Shown here: positions 63,869 through 64,000 of the stretch, one piece after another
How the letters are laid out: each line of letters opens with the position of its first letter
Position numbering within the stretch: position 1 is the stretch's first letter
Assembly (NCBI RefSeq): GCF_001274725.1
Contig: NZ_LGUF01000007.1
Coordinates: forward strand, 342,957 to 406,956
Length of the DNA: 64,000 nucleotides
From: Sporosarcina globispora
Lineage (GTDB): Bacteria > Bacillota > Bacilli > Bacillales > Cytobacillaceae
Direction: 5' to 3'
Notes under the pieces: model-generated
Told to the model about the DNA's origin: nothing
Seen by the model: the letters and a program-made list of their open reading frames with translations, nothing else
Database searches by the model: none
Position numbers and translations under genes: made by a program

Positions 63869-64000
63869 TTAATTATTCCACTGTTTTCTGATCTGGTCTT
63901 CTGCCTGTTTTAAGATTTCCTCGTCGCCGGCTTCTTTATTTGTAATGATGTTTGTTTGATATTTTAATCCTTCATAGTCAATTGTCACTGTAATTTCTTT
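63869..64000 (-). CDS. Small stress-response protein (BA3454 type), 3' part
   Basis: The last 43 codons of a minus-strand gene, KEITVTIDYEGLKYQTNIIT to QIRKQWNN, ending in TAA at 63869-63871. The pattern resembles the short BA3454 family of Bacillus stress response proteins, which would make the start lie just beyond the window edge. Identification is by memory of the family and tentative. Confidence 0.6.
   Translation of the reverse strand, partial: KEITVTIDYEGLKYQTNIITNKEAGDEEILKQAEDQIRKQWNN

Overview
The window is chromosome from a spore-forming member of the Bacillaceae (low to moderate G+C). The gene order ddl-murF ... cshA-ydbS-ydbT-ydcA-acpS-ydcC-alr-ndoAI-ndoA-rsbRSTUVW-sigB-rsbX ... 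tex-cmpA-sprT-tRNA array matches the Bacillus subtilis sigB neighbourhood. Sporulation (cmpA), PerR-, CodY- and sigma-B-type signals fit the same group. The extra genes and repeat families look more like a Cytobacillus/Mesobacillus-type genome than B. subtilis itself; that is inference, not proof. Nearly all genes up to 40 kb, and the dpp/ykf block, are on the minus strand, co-directional with the rRNA operon.

Layout. 1-1471: 5' end of a 16S rRNA gene preceded by eleven tRNA genes and one strong promoter. 1546-4685: SprT-like protein, cmpA, tex. 4755-9603: complete sigma-B stress module (stressosome RsbR/S/T, phosphatase RsbU, anti-anti-sigma RsbV, anti-sigma RsbW, SigB, RsbX), with an internal sigma-B promoter. 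9985-18000: NdoA/NdoAI toxin-antitoxin, alanine racemase, lipoprotein YdcC, AcpS, rhomboid protease, two PH-domain membrane proteins, UvsE. 18220-23788: CshA helicase, an esterase, MurF, Ddl. 24212-26730: a dicarboxylate symporter, a glyoxalase-fold protein and a Nudix hydrolase. 26735-38955: a 12-gene cobalamin salvage and late-synthesis locus on one strand, headed by a cobalamin riboswitch; it has btuF-btuC-btuD::cbiZ uptake genes, nucleotide-loop assembly genes and alpha-ribazole salvage genes (cblT, cblS) but no cobT. 38993-48864: a FtsW/RodA-like protein, T-box-controlled argS, a TauE exporter, PerR-type dps, an EamA transporter, a five-repeat mechanosensitive-channel-like protein and a DUF4395 protein. 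48920-49195: a decayed YqcI/YcgG gene. 49356-60115: the dppABCDE-ykfABCD murein-peptide uptake and recycling locus plus an added beta-lactamase-fold hydrolase. 60298-64000: DUF3870 protein, AlaX-type editing protein, a YflT-type general stress protein with its own sigma-B promoter, a zinc-ribbon protein and the 3' end of a small stress protein gene.

Intergenic DNA is the most unusual part. There are two dispersed repeat families: family A (four copies, flanked by GCGGAAGCGCC-like and CTAGACAGTT-like ends) and family B (two copies with complementary arms conserved by compensating changes, one lying between the argS T-box and argS). There are also two 20-bp-period tandem arrays, a parS-like palindrome downstream of murF, and an intact 17-bp ICEBs1-type attachment site inside tRNA-Leu(GAG).
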